DNA from: JAQUCI01 sp964553255
Lineage (GTDB): Bacteria > Bacillota_I > Bacilli_A > Erysipelotrichales > Erysipelotrichaceae
Assembly: GCA_964553255.1 (NCBI GenBank)
Contig: CAZKJS010000049.1
Coordinates: 1 to 6,644, forward strand
Direction: 5' to 3'
Length of the DNA: 6,644 nucleotides
The notes beneath the pieces were generated by a model that worked only from the letters and a program-made list of their open reading frames with translations, was not told the origin of the DNA and made no database searches. Positions within the stretch are counted from its first letter, which is position 1, and the number at the start of each line of letters is the position of its first letter. A program made the position numbers and the translations under genes. Below, one piece after another: positions 5,295 to 6,644 of this stretch.

Positions 5295-6644
5295 TTAAAT
5301 TTCACTGGTTATTGGCCTAAATTCACGACCGCCACCGGTATAATAACGACTAAACATCTCATAATATTCTAAACGCAACGCTTGGATGCCAACGATTAAG
5401 CCTTCAAGGCACATGACAAACAGATTGCCAAAAATCATGACTAGAATGCCGGCATTACCCGTCATCTCAACTAAGGTCATTACGACCAACATCATTCCAG
5501 CATGTGATAATACAAAGCCACCAACCCTTAGATAAGACATTGAATTAGTGATAAAACTTAATAATATATCAAAAGCTTCAAAGAAAGATTCTAGGATGTA
5601 ACTTCCCCAACCAACCTTAGGTTTAAAGCCATGACCTTCTATTAACAAACACAGTTGCTTCTCCATGATAAAGCTTAGCACTGGTAATCCTATAAAGATT
5701 ATGGTATACGGTGGTACAAACAGGTTATTTTTAAACAAGAACAACTCAACAATAGCTACTAATATGAAGCTGTAGAAGACAAATCCAGCAACACCGTTTT
5801 GTCCAAACAATAACTCTCCCCACTCTTTATGCTTAAACTTTAAGTACATATTAAGTAGCATTGAAGATAGTATAAGAAACGCCCCAATCGCAACCGCCCC
5901 AATTAACAGCGGCATTGTTGAATCATTATTCATAACTTCAAACAACTTATCTTTAACATTAAAGAGTGATTGATGAAGCGGATTTAAGAGATGTTCATTT
6001 CCAAAGAATGATCCAAACAAGAAGCCAAACATCATTGAGAAGATCCCAACACGATTGATGATTGCCGCAATCGTCATTTTAGGCTTCCACTTTAATATCA
6101 AAGCACCACCTAAAGCCAACAACATACCTTGCCCCAAATCCGCAAACATGATACCAAACAAGATACAATATGTTATACAAACAAATGATGTTGGATCAAA
6201 ATCTTTATAAGCAGGTAAACTATACATCTTTACAAACATTTCAAATGGTCTAACAAACCAATTATTCTTAAGCATAGTCGGCGCTGTCAGGTCAAACTGT
6301 TCATTATCAATCTCAACTACTTCTACGTTCAAATCATGATATATTTGCTTTAAGTAATCAAGACGATCACGCGGAATAAATCCAGTAATAATGTATAAAC
6401 CATCAATCAAGCCAACAAACTTATATAATCTAAGTAGTTCATAACGATAGTTACAATAAGTGTAAACCTCATTTATCATCTCATTATAGCGACAAACAAT
6501 ATTATCAACATCAACCGGTGGTAAAGCTAACTCTTCAAAGAATAATGAATCAAGTATCTGCCTTACTTCCTTATAGTAAGTATGACTAGTCGCATAACAT
6601 ATCCAATGGGTATCTTTATCTTTATGTAGTTCACTTACACTAAA
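5295..6644 (-). CDS. atpI: V/A-type ATPase subunit I (a-type membrane stator), 5'-truncated by window edge
   Basis: The frame is open to the right edge, so the 5' part is missing; 449 C-terminal residues of an expected 600-660 are visible. The first in-frame ATG (6479) is internal: the 55 residues before it continue the cytoplasmic domain (ICYATSHTYYKEVRQILDSL, FFEELALPPV). Subunit I holds the ion half-channels facing the K ring and anchors the peripheral stalk. The visible part has the end of the soluble domain (GLYIITGFIPRDRLDYL), then LKNNWFVRPFEMFVKMYSLP and DPTSFVCITYCILFGIMFAD leading into about eight membrane helices. The conserved ion-path arginines are in NSMSYLRVGGFVLSHAGMM and VGIQALRLEYYEMFSRYY (R373 and R424 of the visible part). 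The C-terminus TGGGREFRPI is typical. It is the most upstream gene visible; the operon promoter lies outside. Confidence 0.95.
   Translation of the reverse strand, partial: FSVSELHKDKDTHWICYATSHTYYKEVRQILDSLFFEELALPPVDVDNIVCRYNEMINEVYTYCNYRYELLRLYKFVGLIDGLYIITGFIPRDRLDYLKQIYHDLNVEVVEIDNEQFDLTAPTMLKNNWFVRPFEMFVKMYSLPAYKDFDPTSFVCITYCILFGIMFADLGQGMLLALGGALILKWKPKMTIAAIINRVGIFSMMFGFLFGSFFGNEHLLNPLHQSLFNVKDKLFEVMNNDSTMPLLIGAVAIGAFLILSSMLLNMYLKFKHKEWGELLFGQNGVAGFVFYSFILVAIVELFLFKNNLFVPPYTIIFIGLPVLSFIMEKQLCLLIEGHGFKPKVGWGSYILESFFEAFDILLSFITNSMSYLRVGGFVLSHAGMMLVVMTLVEMTGNAGILVMIFGNLFVMCLEGLIVGIQALRLEYYEMFSRYYTGGGREFRPITSEI

Noticed and set aside
5295..6479. Subunit I starting at the ATG at 6479 as a short 394-aa protein
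   Set aside because: The frame stays open for 55 more codons to the edge, those residues fit the cytoplasmic domain of subunit I, and no SD precedes this ATG.
1..6644. CRISPR arrays, insertion sequences, tRNA genes or phage genes
   Set aside because: I see no spaced repeats, transposase frames, terminal inverted repeats or cloverleaf sequences; the window is filled by one housekeeping operon.

Overview
The window is almost entirely filled by the 3' three quarters of one leftward (minus-strand) operon for a bacterial V/A-type (rotary) ATPase. In transcription order it holds subunit I (5' end beyond the right edge), the membrane proteolipid K, then F, E, catalytic A, nucleotide-binding B and D. 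Gaps between genes are 1 to 17 nt, each gene has its own Shine-Dalgarno sequence, and nothing else interrupts the cluster. This is a known machine, and I do not see an undescribed system in it.

Organism: the DNA is low in G+C (roughly 36-38% by eye). Ribosome-binding sites are strong and Firmicutes-like (AAGGAGG, GGAGGTGAT). All seven proteins resemble the V-ATPases of anaerobic low-G+C Gram-positives. Trp is encoded by TGG, no gene needs TGA to be read as Trp, and atpD ends in TGA, so the standard genetic code fits and Mycoplasma/Spiroplasma are unlikely. A clostridial, erysipelotrichial or non-recoded mollicute-like lineage is plausible; the sequence does not decide further.

Layout, right to left: 6644-5295 atpI (partial); 5277-4843 atpK; 4832-4515 atpF; 4513-3941 atpE (TTG start, shorter than the longest ATG frame); 3928-2180 atpA; 2168-750 atpB; 748-110 atpD. 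A rho-independent terminator at 96-124 closes the operon, and the atpD stop codon lies in its loop. Beyond it, at 17-45, is a near-consensus sigma-A promoter (TTGACT, 17 nt, TATAAT) on the same strand that should start the next transcript, which leaves the window at its left edge.

How the genes work together: A and B form the A3B3 head that makes or hydrolyses ATP. D and F form the central rotor. E is half of the peripheral stalk that holds the head. I is the membrane stator with the ion half-channels. K forms the rotating ion-carrying ring. Subunit C (d-type, joining the D/F shaft to the K ring) and the small stalk partner of E (G/H type) are not in the window. Subunit C commonly sits between E and A or F in other operons but does not here, so both are expected upstream of atpI.
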